Part shown: positions 11,001 through 21,924 of the stretch, piece by piece | How the letters are laid out: the number at the start of each line of letters is the position of its first letter | Position numbering within the stretch: position 1 is the first letter of the stretch | Assembly (NCBI GenBank): GCA_920105625.2 | Contig: OV050030.1 | Span: 109,536,814-109,600,813, forward strand | Length of the DNA: 64,000 bases | From: Clusia tigrina | Lineage: Eukaryota; Arthropoda; Insecta; Diptera; Clusiidae | Reading direction: 5' to 3' | Program-made: the position numbers and the translations under genes | Notes under the pieces: generated by a model | The model's input: only the letters and a program-made list of their open reading frames with translations | Databases searched by the model: none | What the model was told of the DNA's origin: nothing

Positions 11001-12479
11001 AAGATCGGGACGACCATAATGACGAACGTAACTCATTGCGTCTTGCGCATATTCGTGCATGTGTCTCGGGCTACCTTGATATGACGATGGTAATATGATC
11101 ATTTTGCCAAGATTATCAACGTTTCCATCATTGTTTATAGCATCCCGCAAGTGAATGTACTCCTCTGAGCGCAATTTCCTCTGATTAAATCTAATGAAAT
11201 TCAATCTCTCAGTCTCGATTTTTGCATACATGTCAACGACAAATTGGTGAAGAAGTCGACGGCAATATAACAAATAATTCACTTCACCCTGCCGAACCAT
11301 GAAACGATATGAATAAAAATTCATTGCGCTTACTTTTTTTCTCGTTTCAACACCTAAAATCAAATTAAATTCAGTTAGAAGTTTTCACAAATAATTAAAA
11401 AAAAATCGAACACACTAACCGGAAGAGGGATTTATCATCTTAATATTGAAATGATAACCATCTTCTCCGCGGCTAAATAACAACGGATACTGCAAACCGT
11501 CATAACACCGATGAGTTTCTGATACTCGTTGAAGCTGCATATTGCGACGACGTAATACAATATCTCTCGAATTAAATTCATCTCCAATAATTACAATAGC
11601 CACTTCATCCATCGTTGGTGCATTAAACCTTCTAGCATGTTCACCAGGTGGCGTTTTATCAGCACGAATAACAATTGCATACTCGTCAGATGGCATTTGA
11701 TCTAATGCTGTTTGAAATAATCGAAATAACTCATTTTCATCATGCAACATATTCTGCAACTGTTCAACAACATCATTCCTCAAAATTGATGAAATGTCAC
11801 AACGACGATTGGTTTCAACAGTCGAGTTACCCACAAAGTATATTTGTAAAAATTGATAGCTTTGATCTGGGAGTGGTAACAAAGAACCAAGTCGATGGTA
11901 AACTTGGCCTTGAATCTGTTGAATACCAAAATTTTTGCAACCGTACATATTGTTATTATCAAAACAAACATGATATATGTCATTCACCGTAATTACCTTA
12001 AATGTCGGCATGAAATTATCTCTAATAATTTTAGTGGCACCAAACGACGTCATTTGAAAACACGAATTGTACGTTTGTATGTTTGTTAAAAAATGCTTTG
12101 AACTCGGAGAAGTGCCAATAATCATTGAACGCAAAGGCTCTGGTGGTGGATTCAATTGAGGTAATTTCACTTGGCCACTTGCACAACATAATCCAGGATT
12201 TTCATGTTTAAATTTGAAAGCCTTGCAATAAACACACACAACAGACATTGTTCCAATTGAAACGACATCAAGAGACGCATAATTTAAATAAGCATCATAA
12301 GCAAATGCTGCACGTTCCAAAACAATTCTTGGGTTTCTCGATGCTCTCAAACGTCTCATTCCAGCTCTTACAGCTGCATTTACATTAGCACGCTGTGCAT
12401 CGCTTTGCGCAGCTCTACTCGCCACAGATGACCTAGCAGTAGCTGTACGACGCCCAAGTTGGATACGACGACGGGTCAT
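8025..12479 (-). CDS. Helitron RepHel protein (Rep/Pif1-like helicase), two exons
   Basis: Initiates and carries out rolling-circle transposition. Exons 12479-11420 and 11353-8025 splice to a 1,462-residue protein, a normal length for the family. The exon 2 frame has no ATG at its start; it is entered from exon 1 through a split Gly codon (NPSSG|VETRKK). Exon 1 has a Cys-rich motif CVYC...CC (residues 82-99). Exon 2 gives the Helitron-like N domain. The HUH nuclease motifs are FITFTCNP (about 472-479), GLPHAH (about 538-543) and KYICKYVNK with two Tyr (about 680 and 684). The Pif1-like helicase has Walker A GGTGKT (about 1038-1043), Walker B WDEC (about 1117-1120), GDFRQ (about 1154) and a late INKAQGQS motif (about 1405). 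No stop or frameshift is seen. Start ATG at 12479-12477. Confidence 0.95.
11354..11419 (-). other. 66-bp intron in the RepHel gene
   Basis: Minus strand: donor G|GTTAGT at 11419, branch-point-like TTCTAAC about 25 nt before the acceptor, acceptor ATTTTAG| at 11354. Splicing restores frame between exon 1 and exon 2 through a phase-1 Gly codon. The same intron is present with the same length in copies 2 and 3 (35069-35134, 38435-38500) and at the equivalent places in copies 4, 5 and 6. Confidence 0.9.
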
Positions 12480-13614
12480 TTCAATAGTTCACAGATTAAA
12501 TTGTAATATATCTAAACAAATCCAAACTAAAAAATTAACTTTTCATTAATTTTTTCCACAACTAATCGTTTGTTATAGGACATGATTCAATCAAAGAATT
12601 ACCAATTTTAAAAATATATACAGCTCTGAACACAGCAAACGTTGTGATTCACACACAAAAAATCCAATAAAATGCTCAGAATGGTAAATGCCAAAAATGT
12701 AATAAATTGCTAAAATAAAATACAACACACTCTTAAATCAATTGAAATTTTAAATTCACTCGAAATCAAAACGTTGATAAATTTCCTACATACATTCACA
12801 CACACGTACCGCAGCAACTATTGTTGTGCCTAAACGGCCAAAAATCCAATTTGAATGCTTAAAATGTTCACACCTATTAATAGCAAAAATCAAGCAGCAA
12901 TTGTTGTGATTAAACATCCAAAAATCCAATAAAATTCTCAAAATGTAACAAACTCCATCCACCAGTTGAGATTCCACTCGAATAATATATCCACTTTTGT
13001 AAACAAACAACAGGTTGATACCAAATGAACTGTAATTCCAATGTGTTCCAATCAGACTATTGTCAAATCACTTTCCACGTTCCATTTACTGTAACTCTCA
13101 CAAAATATAAACAGCTGACTTGATATCGATGTATGTTTACACTCTCAAAACTGATACACAATTCAACAACTTCAAAGCAAAATGAAACAAACAAAACCAA
13201 ACGAATATTTATTGAAAACCAATTTAAATATTTTTTTTTATTTTAAAATTCAATTAAATTTCGTTCATTTGTCGTATGACCATTTTTCCCCTTTGTTATT
13301 GGTTGCGTGCTATTTTGATTGCTATTTCCAACAAATATAGCGCGTATGTACACAATTTGAACTGCATAAAATTCATACATTTACTTTTCATATCAATTAA
13401 AATCAAATTTGCAAAAAAAAAAATTTCCAATAGGTCCAAAACCCTTCACTCAAACACATATAACTCGACCAAATCAAAACATTTTCAACCATTTTTTTAA
13501 AACCATCTAGAGAACGTACCCTACAAAATGGTATCGGCCGAACCCAACTTACCCAGCCGAACTCTCAAACACTCGTCACAAACAGATTTGACAACATTTT
13601 TTTATATATATAGA

Positions 13615-14193
13615 TGTCTGTTGTAATTTTGTTTGTTATACTGTGTATAAGTATTGAATCGTTGAGTGTGGTTATCTAAAGCTGAATTGATGATTTGGTA
13701 ATACAATTTTATGGATTAGCCTAACATGTAATAGTTTTTCACCAATTTTAGAAATTTTGGGAAGTAGCCTTATTGGTCTATACGATGATGCATTTTTAGC
13801 ATCTTTTCCCAGTTTCGGCAGTGCAATTATTTGAAGAACTTTCCATACTGTGGGAAAGAATTGTATTCGAAACATGGAGTTGATAACATTCCGGAAGTAT
13901 ATATATTCTATTATGGGTATCTCCGCGAGTGCTTTCTTGTCAACATATCCTGGTCTCTTTTTGTGGTTTGTTATATTTTTAATGCAATTTATAATTTTTG
14001 CTGTATTGGCTTCGTTTATTTTCATTGCAATTCCAATATTTAAATCCTTGCATGTTTGAATATATATGGATGTGTTATTTGATAGATGTTTTTGTTTAGA
14101 TAGTGTTGTTGCTTTTTCTTCATTGGTAGATGCCCATGAACTGTCATCTTTCTTATCTTTATCTGTTTCTTTAGTTTTTTTGTGTTTTTCCAC
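13615..14193 (-). pseudogene. jockey-type RT fragment, upstream of Helitron 1
   Basis: Minus-strand coding block ending in a PTVWKVLQIIALPKLGKD..SSYRPIRLLP segment, KISKIGEKLLHVRL and PNHQFSFR, the conserved start of a jockey-clade RT domain. The N-terminal 40 residues are Lys-rich and may not be RT. A TAA at 13674-13672 follows the FSFR motif and further decay runs up to 13615. The reading resumes at 7946 as IEYKHYCVAVF after removing Helitron 1. Inactive. Confidence 0.8.
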
Positions 14194-14670
14194 AATAAGT
14201 AGTTAGTATCGTGAGTGGTGTGAGGTTTTTTTTAGATAATTTCCTACTTCTATATTTTGTCGTTAGGTTAAACTTTTCTTACGATTTTTACAGGCTAGGT
14301 TAACTACCACCTTTTCCTCAGTTTTCTTTTATCAACAATTTGTTTCCTAATGGAAATATTGGGTGAAGGTCTATTTCGTCTAGATTTATACTGTTGGGTT
14401 GATTTACGTCCTGCGTCTAGGACTACATCGTTGAAGTGTACACTCAATATCTAATTGTGTTTTCACTGAGATATTCGTTTGCAGTTGATTTTCAATATAG
14501 TGTCGATACTCATTCCAGTTTGTTTTGTTGTTGAAAATGTTGAAATTCTATGAGGAACACTTTTGTTGAACATTTTAACTCTCTAACTCTTCAATGTGAA
14601 AAAGGGCAAAAAAATAGCCGTAAAACAGGGATATAATGGGTTAAAATTCCCACAAAAATATTTGTCATAG

Positions 14671-14740
<70 letters not shown>

Positions 14741-14943
14741 GTTAAACACATCCTATACCTAAAATGTAAGGGTCAAATGGTTTCCTATGTCGATTCAATG
14801 TGCGAAAGAGGGGTAACTTTAACCGCCCCTAAAATAAAACTCAGATGTAAATTTTCAAAACACCTATAAACGTTGTCCGGAATCTTGTTATTTTGGAAAA
14901 GTTTCATTTTGTATTACAGTGTAATGGGAAGCGAACGTTATGA
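14194..14943. other. AT-rich DNA with no gene, includes (AT)n at 14672-14738
   Basis: No supported coding sequence. The only distinct feature is a 67-bp AT dinucleotide microsatellite at 14672-14738. The left part could be decayed upstream sequence of the jockey element at 13615-14193. Confidence 0.6.
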
Positions 14944-15485
14944 GTGCAGTTAGTGTTGATAAGTTGGGCTGCTTCTTTTTTGTTTCCATTGATTGCATTT
15001 TTATCGTATTCTTACATGTTTTTGTCTGTGAATACACTGTTAGTTGGTTTTTTAGACTCGGTCATGGATCGCATTTTCTCTCACGGGGAGCATTTATATG
15101 TAAATAATTTTTATACACAGGATATACAAACTACAGATAATACTCCGCTCTACATAAAAAATTACAGACAACTCATACACACACTGAGATTTGTTTCTTC
15201 AGACTAAGGAAAACCAAGTTATTAAAAGAAATTATGGAAGATTCCATCACCCTGTACAATCTACCATCAGATTAGAAAATTCATCACCAAAATTATAAAT
15301 GACAAATTTACATTGAATAGACTAGAAGACATATTAGATAAATTAGGCAGAACAAAGTAGTTCTCCACACTAGGTATGATAAGATCTTTCCATCAAATAA
15401 ACTTAAAAAAAAAAACTCAAGACCGCTTACAGTATTTTCAACCAATTTAGGAGATTTTCAATTAAAAAAACTGCCTTTTGGTTTA
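14944..15485 (+). pseudogene. gypsy-group LTR element RT fragment
   Basis: Short decayed piece of an LTR-retrotransposon reverse transcriptase. 15115-15207 includes DNTPLYIKNYRQ; 15300-15480 gives FTLNRLEDILDKLGRTK, STLGMIRSFHQINL and KLPFGLK in changing frames, which follow the order of the gypsy-group (17.6/297-like) RT. There are stops and indels throughout and no catalytic YVDD block is left. Ends are approximate. Assignment to a particular gypsy lineage is not possible. Confidence 0.6.
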
Positions 15486-15554
15486 AAATATCTTCCAATA
15501 AAAGTACTAATAAAATACTTCCATAAAAATACTAAAATTTACTACACATACAAC

Positions 15555-15900
15555 TAAAGAGGAGTAAGGGATTTGTGGTAGCTATTAAAGGGGTTGAATC
15601 TGAAGTTGATCCTGAGGAAATCAAGGCCTAGTTTGCACTTTACAGCATGAGTATACTCCGCTCCTCTAAAAATCAATGTCACAAATTCACAAACAATTGA
15701 AGCTAGACCCAACAGAAATCAACACACAAACATACCTTCTTCTTTTGTAAAAAGCACCAATAATACTACTACAACAACAACAATTTCTACATCAGTTTTC
15801 ATGTCAGCCTCACTATTAACAATGACATATGCAGCAGCCCCAACTACAATCTCAACCGTAATACTGTTTGTGAATGCAGCATCTAAGCCTGAACAGTGTG
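15555..15900 (+). pseudogene. jockey-type gag scrap and low-complexity tail
   Basis: RSKGFVVAIKGVESEVDPEE at 15560-15625 resembles the SSKGLTVVIKGIEPEVHP block of the jockey-type gag at 63500-63540 in this window. It ends in a stop. From about 15700 to 15850 the sequence is a Thr/Asn-rich low-complexity stretch with no supported reading frame. Inactive fragment. Confidence 0.5.
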
Positions 15901-16164
15901 ACTACTTACGTGGGTAACGTGGAGTAATCCTGTCACCGTTTATTCTAGTGGGAGTTGTTCCAGAGCGACGCACAGAGGGGTAAATGGTGCTAAAAATGGA
16001 GATTAATTCCCACAAGCCTTCTAGTTATAGAAAAGTTATTTTTTTTAGTGAATTAATCATAAAGAATTAAAAAAATAATGCAGTTCTAGTTTTTTGATTG
16101 TTTTTTTTTATATCATAAAAAACAAAAATATGGTGAACATCGGTTTTCTAAATTTTTTATTTAT

Positions 16165-18182
16165 TTAAGCTTCAAATTTTATTTCAAATATATAAACTGT
16201 TTCTTCACCACTACAATCATATTCATGATCATTATCATCTTCGCTTGAATTTTCATCATCGCCTTCATCATCATCATCATCATCAACTTCATTATTATTG
16301 CCACTCTCTATCACGATCAACTCTAATGCTTCTTCCGGTAAATCCTGCACCTTTTTTTTGGTAATTTTCTTTCAGGGTCAGAACTGATTAAAAGTCTGTT
16401 AAATATGTCTTCATTTGCTTTTTTTCTGCAGCATTTGCGAGAAAAATGTTCTCTAAAACTCTTAAAATCTTTGTTTCGAGCTTCCTGAGCTTCTTCCGAT
16501 AATTGTCCAATTGGCAACAGAGCGTGGGATATTATCTCTGGTCCATGGATAAAATATTTGTGAAGTGTTGGAGACATGTTATACCAAGGATAACATTCAA
16601 CGAAATATTTTCCTGTATTTAAAGCGTAGTCACGAAACTTCTGTACCTCAATATCGTGCCCACTAGAAACAACTACGAGTATTGTATACATCTTTTTCAT
16701 CAAATTTATGTCAACTTTAGTAATTGCTGCTGACATCTCGGGATTTTGAAAGAAACGCCTAGCAGTATTGCCATCATTAGAATTCCCAAAGCCAGGTTTC
16801 GGTTGGTCAACAATCAAACCAATTTTATCTTTAAATTCTTTTTGAATGCGTGCTTTATTTTCCGAAACTAATAGTTTCTCGCTTTCTGTTCGAGCTTGCC
16901 ACTTTTTTATGGATAATTTATACGATAAGTGGAGCAGACATTCAAAGAACTTAATCCACCCGTGAAGTATTGAAATACCAAATTGTAAATTTTCTGTTTT
17001 TACAACTTTCTTCACCATTTCATCAATTTTATTAAAATCTTTCGAGATAGCTCCACATAAATAACATTTTTGTGTAGATGTTGTTTCTGTTAATGCGTTG
17101 CATACTTTTCCATCAACCATAGATAAAATTAAATTGTGTTTAACTTCCAAATATTTGTTTCCATAAGGTACAACCGAATTAACGAGATTTCGTATTTCTA
17201 TACCAACTCTTTCGTTTTCACTTCTAGAAGCAGTTGTGGACTCTTTTACAAATTCAATATTTAAAGGCCTGCAGAACGTGGTAGAAGCTGGGCGCGGATT
17301 TTGCCATATAATTTTGCTTCCACAAATCAACCTGATTGGAACAATACAGGTGATGAAAACTGATGAATCATTTGCATCTGGATTATGGTACGCTTGCTTA
17401 TATGAGCTGTGTCCAGAGCTTCCATCAATTCCCCACTTAGTATACAGGCATAAATTCGTCATTTCCTCATCGTTCAATGTTTCAATCACGTTATTTTGGG
17501 CTAAAGTTATACGCTCAGTGGTATGATCTAAAAGGGCTTGCAAGCTTACTTGTGCTGAAGTCTCACAAAAATGCATGCTCTCACGTCTAGGATAACAATC
17601 CTTTTTTGTTGATTGGACATATGAATAGCAAGGAAACCTATCTGGAGCAGATTGCCTTATAACATTGTACTGTTGTCGAGATAACTTTGCTTCCACCAAA
17701 ACAAATAAAGCGTCTTCTTTGGACATTTGCTTTGATAGTGACGATTTGGCAATGCTCTTATGATATTTTTTCGCTCTCGATGGTGAACTTGCAACCTCTT
17801 TCACTATCTTTGACGCTTCCACTTGCCCTGAAGCTCTAAAGCTCATTTGTGTAGCATAAAGGCACACTATCTCTTAAAAATTTACTTTTTTTTGCTTCGT
17901 TTTCTCATTGGAGTCTTCAAATCAAAGTTCTTCGCGGCCACGTTTCATTCTTTGCGAATGGGTGAAACCTATCGGAGAATCCAGCCAACTTTGGTTTGCT
18001 CTAAGGAAACGCTCTTCATGCCTATTGGCTCTGCTCCAACGAATTTTAAATTGACTAATAAAGGTTTTTATCCTGTCATCAAACTCTTTTATAAATTCAT
18101 CAGATGGCTCAATACGCTATTTCAATTGCTCTTTTAAAAATACCAATTTTTCATTAAATTTATCACAGCCAAAGTTGTTCAT
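16165..18182 (-). pseudogene. Transib transposase (RAG1-related), nearly intact
   Basis: Cut-and-paste transposase of the RAG1/Transib family. An open frame from the ATG at about 17846 down to 16323 covers the core: LSRQQYNVIRQSAP, ETSAQVSLQALLDHT, GIDGSSGHSSYKQ (probable first Asp), FCRPLNIEFVKE, MVDGKVCNALT (candidate second Asp), CYLCGA, LHGWIKFFECLLHLSY, SNDGNTARRFF, MSPTLHK and LSEEAQEARNKDF (probable catalytic Glu). Upstream, 18182-17868 encodes an N-terminal part (MNNFGCDKFNEK, RANRHEERFLRANQSWL) but carries in-frame stops (a TAG near 18110, TGA at 17924-17922, TAA at 17876-17874) and frame changes. Downstream, a frameshift in a run of eight A/T (16352-16359) separates the core from an acidic Asp/Glu-rich tail (to 16165). 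Probably inactive, though few changes separate it from an open gene. Confidence 0.88.
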
Positions 18183-18458
18183 TATGTCATAAACCCAACT
18201 TACATTAGAATTGGTTCATATAAGGAAGATAATAATATTTGCAACCTCTTTAAATGTCGTCAATGTCGGTATCCCTTTTACCATGTTAGTTAAATATACA
18301 TCACTATTGTTATTTCTCTCGACTGCACATGACATACATTAAAAAAGAAACACAATAAACAATAACAAACATTATTAATAATAACAGGTGTTACAATACA
18401 AATTGCGGGGGAAAAAACAATGTCGGTTATCATGATTTCACATATACCCTAAACCTTA

Positions 18459-18973
18459 CCCTACGTCTCCACTGGCAATTTTTGATGGCATGCCATTGGC
18501 AATTTCAAGCAAATTGCCAATGGAGACTCAAAATTGCTTCAAGTTGGCAATTTATGTTATGAAATATGTTATGCCATAAATTGCCAACGTGCTGTGTTGC
18601 AATCAGTTGTCATTTTGTTTGTTTGACAGCCTTTTTTCAGTTTTTCGTGACGCTCACAGTGGAAGCATCGTCGGACATTTTCGTTTTACCGCATCTATTA
18701 AATTAATAAAAACGCTAAAATGAATGGAGACTGTGCATTTGCATTCTTTGTAATAAAGGATTCACCCACAATTTCGGTTTCCTTCTTTTTTCCTCTTCAT
18801 CGTAGAAATAAAAAAATTTTTCAAGCGTGGGTACAGCGAACTAGATTGCTTGACGGCATTTTAAAAATGACAATGGCATAACATCGCAATGCCCACCATT
18901 AAAATATTGCCAACCATTGCAATCAAATTTGACAGATGTTATGCCATCAAAAATTGACCGTGGAGACGTAGGG
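18459..18973. mobile_element. 515-bp Harbinger-like MITE nested in the Transib
   Basis: Terminal inverted repeats CCCTACGTCTCCAC at the left and its reverse complement at the right; similarity continues through CAATTTTTGATGGCAT. Both ends are flanked by TTA (18456-18458 and 18974-18976), the TWA-type target duplication of PIF/Harbinger elements. The interior repeats TTGGCAATTT and GCCATTGGCAA words in both orientations. No transposase is present; a short frame near 18720-18880 (FFFPLHRRNKK) is not convincing. It is a non-autonomous element inserted after the Transib. Confidence 0.8.
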
Positions 18974-19831
18974 TTAGATAAGAACTTTATGCCATATTAA
19001 TTAATTATTACAAAATGTAAGAAACAAAATTTTATTTCAAAAATGTATGCGATGATTTATATTATTATACATACATATGTAAGTAAAACGCGAATTTTAG
19101 CCTCTTCCTGAAAACGTTCTCATTCATTTAAACTGCCGCTTATCGTAACGTAGGGTGTAAACAAAGCAAACAGGCATCCATTGAACAACAAAAACAATAA
19201 CAAAACTTTTTTTTTTAAACTTTATTTTGCAATTGCTGTGTTTGTTCTTCTTCTGCCTTGAGAAAATCGTGTATATTTGACCAGGCAGTTCGCATATAGA
19301 AATGCATATACTGAGAAAGTGCGCAGTATTGGCGCACCTTTTTTTTTACAAAAAGAAACTACAATAGCCATAGATTATAGAAATGAAACAAGATTAGCTT
19401 TACCCCGCTTAACTCACAACTATATGTCTGCATATAAGGTCGAAATCTCCATATTTTAAGGCTTTCGCGCAAAAAAAATTAAAATACTTAGAGACACGTA
19501 AAAACACAAATGGAATCACTTTGTATTTTACTAAATTACCTGAACAAGAAGGCTCCATTACAATATTCCCTAGATTTTCCCAGTTAAAAAAATAAACAAA
19601 TTCGAAAAAAGAAAAAACACAAGTATATCACTGTGCGCACACAAAAATAAATAAACTTGCAATTTTCAGAGAATATTACAAGAAAGCTGTACATTTTTTT
19701 CCAAATATTTGTTCAGTTAGTGATGGAGAATTTTATCTACTTTCGTTTGATACCAAAAATTTATTTGTACCTTGAAATTTGATTTTTGAATTAATCTCCA
19801 AATTCGACACATTTTACCCCAATGTGCGACG

Positions 19832-20930
19832 CAAGTCGCTAAGTAGTTTGCTCGCGGAACGGAAGGCCCATCAAAAATGCGAAAACTGGACATTTGTGAA
19901 AACTCATAAGCGGTTTCGCGAAAGTCTAGAATAAACTAAGAAGCCAGAACAAAAGAAGAAACCTTAGAAGCTAACTGGTTGAGTGGCAAGGAAACTTTTG
20001 TTAATCAGTGCGCGCTTCTTGAGGAAAATGAACCGTTGTTTACAGAAAAGCCGATCAAGCCCCCTCCAATTTTTGTTGGCCGAGTCAGCGATATTAATCT
20101 GTTAATCACTTTTCTAAATGAAACAGTTAAGGGTGAGTCGGAAACTAATGCCAATAGTCCAGATAAAGTTAAACTTGAGTCACAAACCCCAGAATCCTAT
20201 AAAAAAATTGCCAAAGCATTAGAATTTAAAAATGCGGAATTTTATACGGACAAGCCTAAAAAGGAAAGAAGTTTTAAAGTGATCCTGCGAAATACGCATC
20301 ATTCAGTAGACACAACCTACTTATAGGCTTTTCTTGAAGAGTTGGGACACAAAGTTACAAATGTATCGAACATGAAGCAGAGACAGACCAGAAAACACTT
20401 AACAATGTAGAAGTTGAACAGAAGTCGAATAATAAAGAAATATATAAAATCAGCAAAAGCAAATTAAAAAATATTGCTGAAGTAGTTAAAAAGCAACCAA
20501 ATTCAATCAACATCGGTGCCAAAGATAACGCATCTTTAGAACAATTTATGGAATCAATGCCATCACGTTTTGATCAGATGGTGAATCAGATGATGATCTT
20601 CACCAAACCTTGTACCTAAACTAATAACAAAAGTTATTAAATCATAATTCCCATAAAAATTGTAGTTTGGAATGCCAACGGACCTACTTAACGTCGAGGA
20701 GATATCAATGTATTTAAAACAACATCGTATAGATATTCTACTTATCTCTGAAACAAATTTCACAAATAAAAACTTTCTGCAAATACCAAAGTACAACTTT
20801 CACCAAACAGAGCATCCGATAGCTCCGCTCATGGTGGTACAGCGATAATAATAAAAACCAAATTAAAACATTCAGAATCTATGCATTTCCAAACAGATAC
20901 CATGCAAGCCTCAAATGTGATAACTTATAA
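19832..20930 (+). pseudogene. jockey-type LINE 5' part: gag and endonuclease start
   Basis: 19832-19978 is probably the 5' untranslated part. Gag reads from about 19979: KPPPIFVGRVSDINLLITFLNE, AKALEFKNAEFYTDKPKKE, FKVILRNTHHSVDT, then, after a stop at 20324, LEELGHKVTNVSN and a Lys-rich tail to about 20610. This is the nucleic-acid-binding ORF1 of jockey-like elements, before its zinc knuckles, which are missing. At 20650-20930 the start of an APE-type endonuclease follows (KIVVWNANG, DILLISETNF, HGGTAIIIKTKL) in changing frames. The element is cut off there, so no RT remains. Confidence 0.75.
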
Positions 20931-21654
20931 CGTTTTCTTTTTTACATAAATATCACTCTTTCAATGTTGTACATAGGGTTACATTTTTTTATTCAGAAAA
21001 GAAAACTGAAAATTCCGTTCCGCTGCGTTTTGTGTCAAACAAATATTATAAAAAAATTAAAAGAGGAGAAACTAATAATAATAATAATAATAATTTTATA
21101 AAAAAATTAAAAAAAGAGAATCCAATAATAAAATCAATTTTAATTAATTTATAAAAAAAAATATTGGTCATCTCTATCTACCATACGAGTTTATAAAGTG
21201 CCATTGCGTTTATACAATCAGGTCATCACAGAGTAACATTGTCTACCCTGTTACTGAATGACAGGGTAGAAAATGTAACATCTTAGTACGCACTCTGTGT
21301 AACATTTTCACAAAAGAAATCACGCCACTTGAGAAAAAGCACAAAATCTACGCACTTCAAGGCAAGTATAAAATTTTCTCGTATAAAAGAAAATGCTATT
21401 ACTATCAAGGCAATCAAATTACAATATCATTTTAATATAGTCCACCCAACCATAATATAAAACGAGATGAGAATAAAATATGGAAAGTTTTGCAGAAGGA
21501 CATGTAATAATATAACACATCATCCCCCATCATCCACATAATACACTGGCCCTTTACTAACAGCTGATCAAAATTGGGCGAATAAAATAGACAGTTTTGT
21601 TACTTTGTTTGAAGGTGAATGACGATCGGACTATTTTAAAAGAAAAAGAGTGAG
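20931..21654. other. AT-rich DNA without genes; strong hairpin inside
   Basis: No coding sequence supported. It contains an (AAT)n-like run near 21075-21095 and a hairpin at 21233-21279, listed separately. Nature unknown. Confidence 0.5.
21233..21279. repeat. inverted repeat, 19-bp arms with 9-bp loop
   Basis: Left arm GTAACATTGTCTACCCTGT (21233-21251) and right arm ACAGGGTAGAAAATGTAAC (21261-21279) pair at 17 of 19 positions. The loop is TACTGAATG. This is a strong cruciform or RNA hairpin with no assigned role. It is not a rho-independent terminator, as this is eukaryotic DNA. Confidence 0.8.
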
Positions 21655-21924
21655 TGCTTATATATATAGTGAATTTAACATAAAAAATTGTACAATTCTA
21701 AATTTAAACCTATTCACATACATGTAGAATAAATATTGAGAAAATTCACTAGACTATTATCATTTAACGAAAACATTTAAAAGTGAATATATCTTATTGA
21801 AAGTAAATCCTTCGAGTGGGATGCAATCTACTTAGATTTTTTCGGCGGGATTAAAGATACGTTTTTAAAAATGCTTCCTATGGTTGAACCAAGTACTAAA
21901 TCAAACCAAGCACATACATCTGTG
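21655..21924 (+). pseudogene. BEL/Pao leader and gag start, left half
   Basis: 21668-21795 is nearly the same as 50558-50680 in the Helitron spacer. From ATG 21871 the reading is MLPMVEPSTKSNQAHTSV, the same start as the gag remnant read from 44337 on the minus strand. Similarity stops at 21924 after ACATCTGTG and resumes at 28319 with the same nine bases, so the gag was split by a later insertion. Confidence 0.75.

Larger units (their letters stand above)
7947..13614 (-). mobile_element. Helitron copy 1, apparently complete and intact
   Basis: A 5,668-bp rolling-circle transposon on the minus strand. The 5' end is A|TCTATATATATAAAA (T of TC at 13614); the 3' end is CTAG|T (7950-7947). There is no target duplication and no terminal inverted repeat. 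A small hairpin precedes CTAG. These are canonical Helitron features. One spliced gene (8025-12479) encodes the Rep-helicase. The region 12480-13614 is a 1.1-kb AT-rich leader with a TATATATTTTTAAAA word near 12610. Of the seven copies here this is the only one with both exons open and both ends present. It sits in a jockey RT, and joining the flanks rejoins that gene. Confidence 0.95.
15971..19826 (-). mobile_element. Transib transposon with CGACG target duplication
   Basis: A 3,856-bp DNA transposon. Left end CACAGAGGGGTAAA, right end (reverse-complemented) CACATTGGGGTAAA, with inverted similarity continuing about 39 bp to GGAGATTAATTC. It is flanked on both sides by CGACG (15966-15970 and 19827-19831). 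A CACWRTG-like terminus and a 5-bp GC-rich duplication of CGNCG type are the hallmarks of Transib, the superfamily related to RAG1. The transposase gene lies on the minus strand at 16165-18182. A 515-bp MITE is inserted at 18459-18973. Otherwise 18977-19826 holds only the AT-rich 5' region, with no supported gene. Confidence 0.92.

Noticed and set aside
8025..11363. A stand-alone 1,112-residue helicase gene starting at 11363
   Set aside because: The first codon is TTG inside the intron, not ATG. Donor, branch-point and acceptor signals show it is exon 2 of a longer protein.
19277..19459. 60-residue frame in the Transib 5' region
   Set aside because: No recognisable motif, AT-rich, and not part of the transposase. 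Probably chance.
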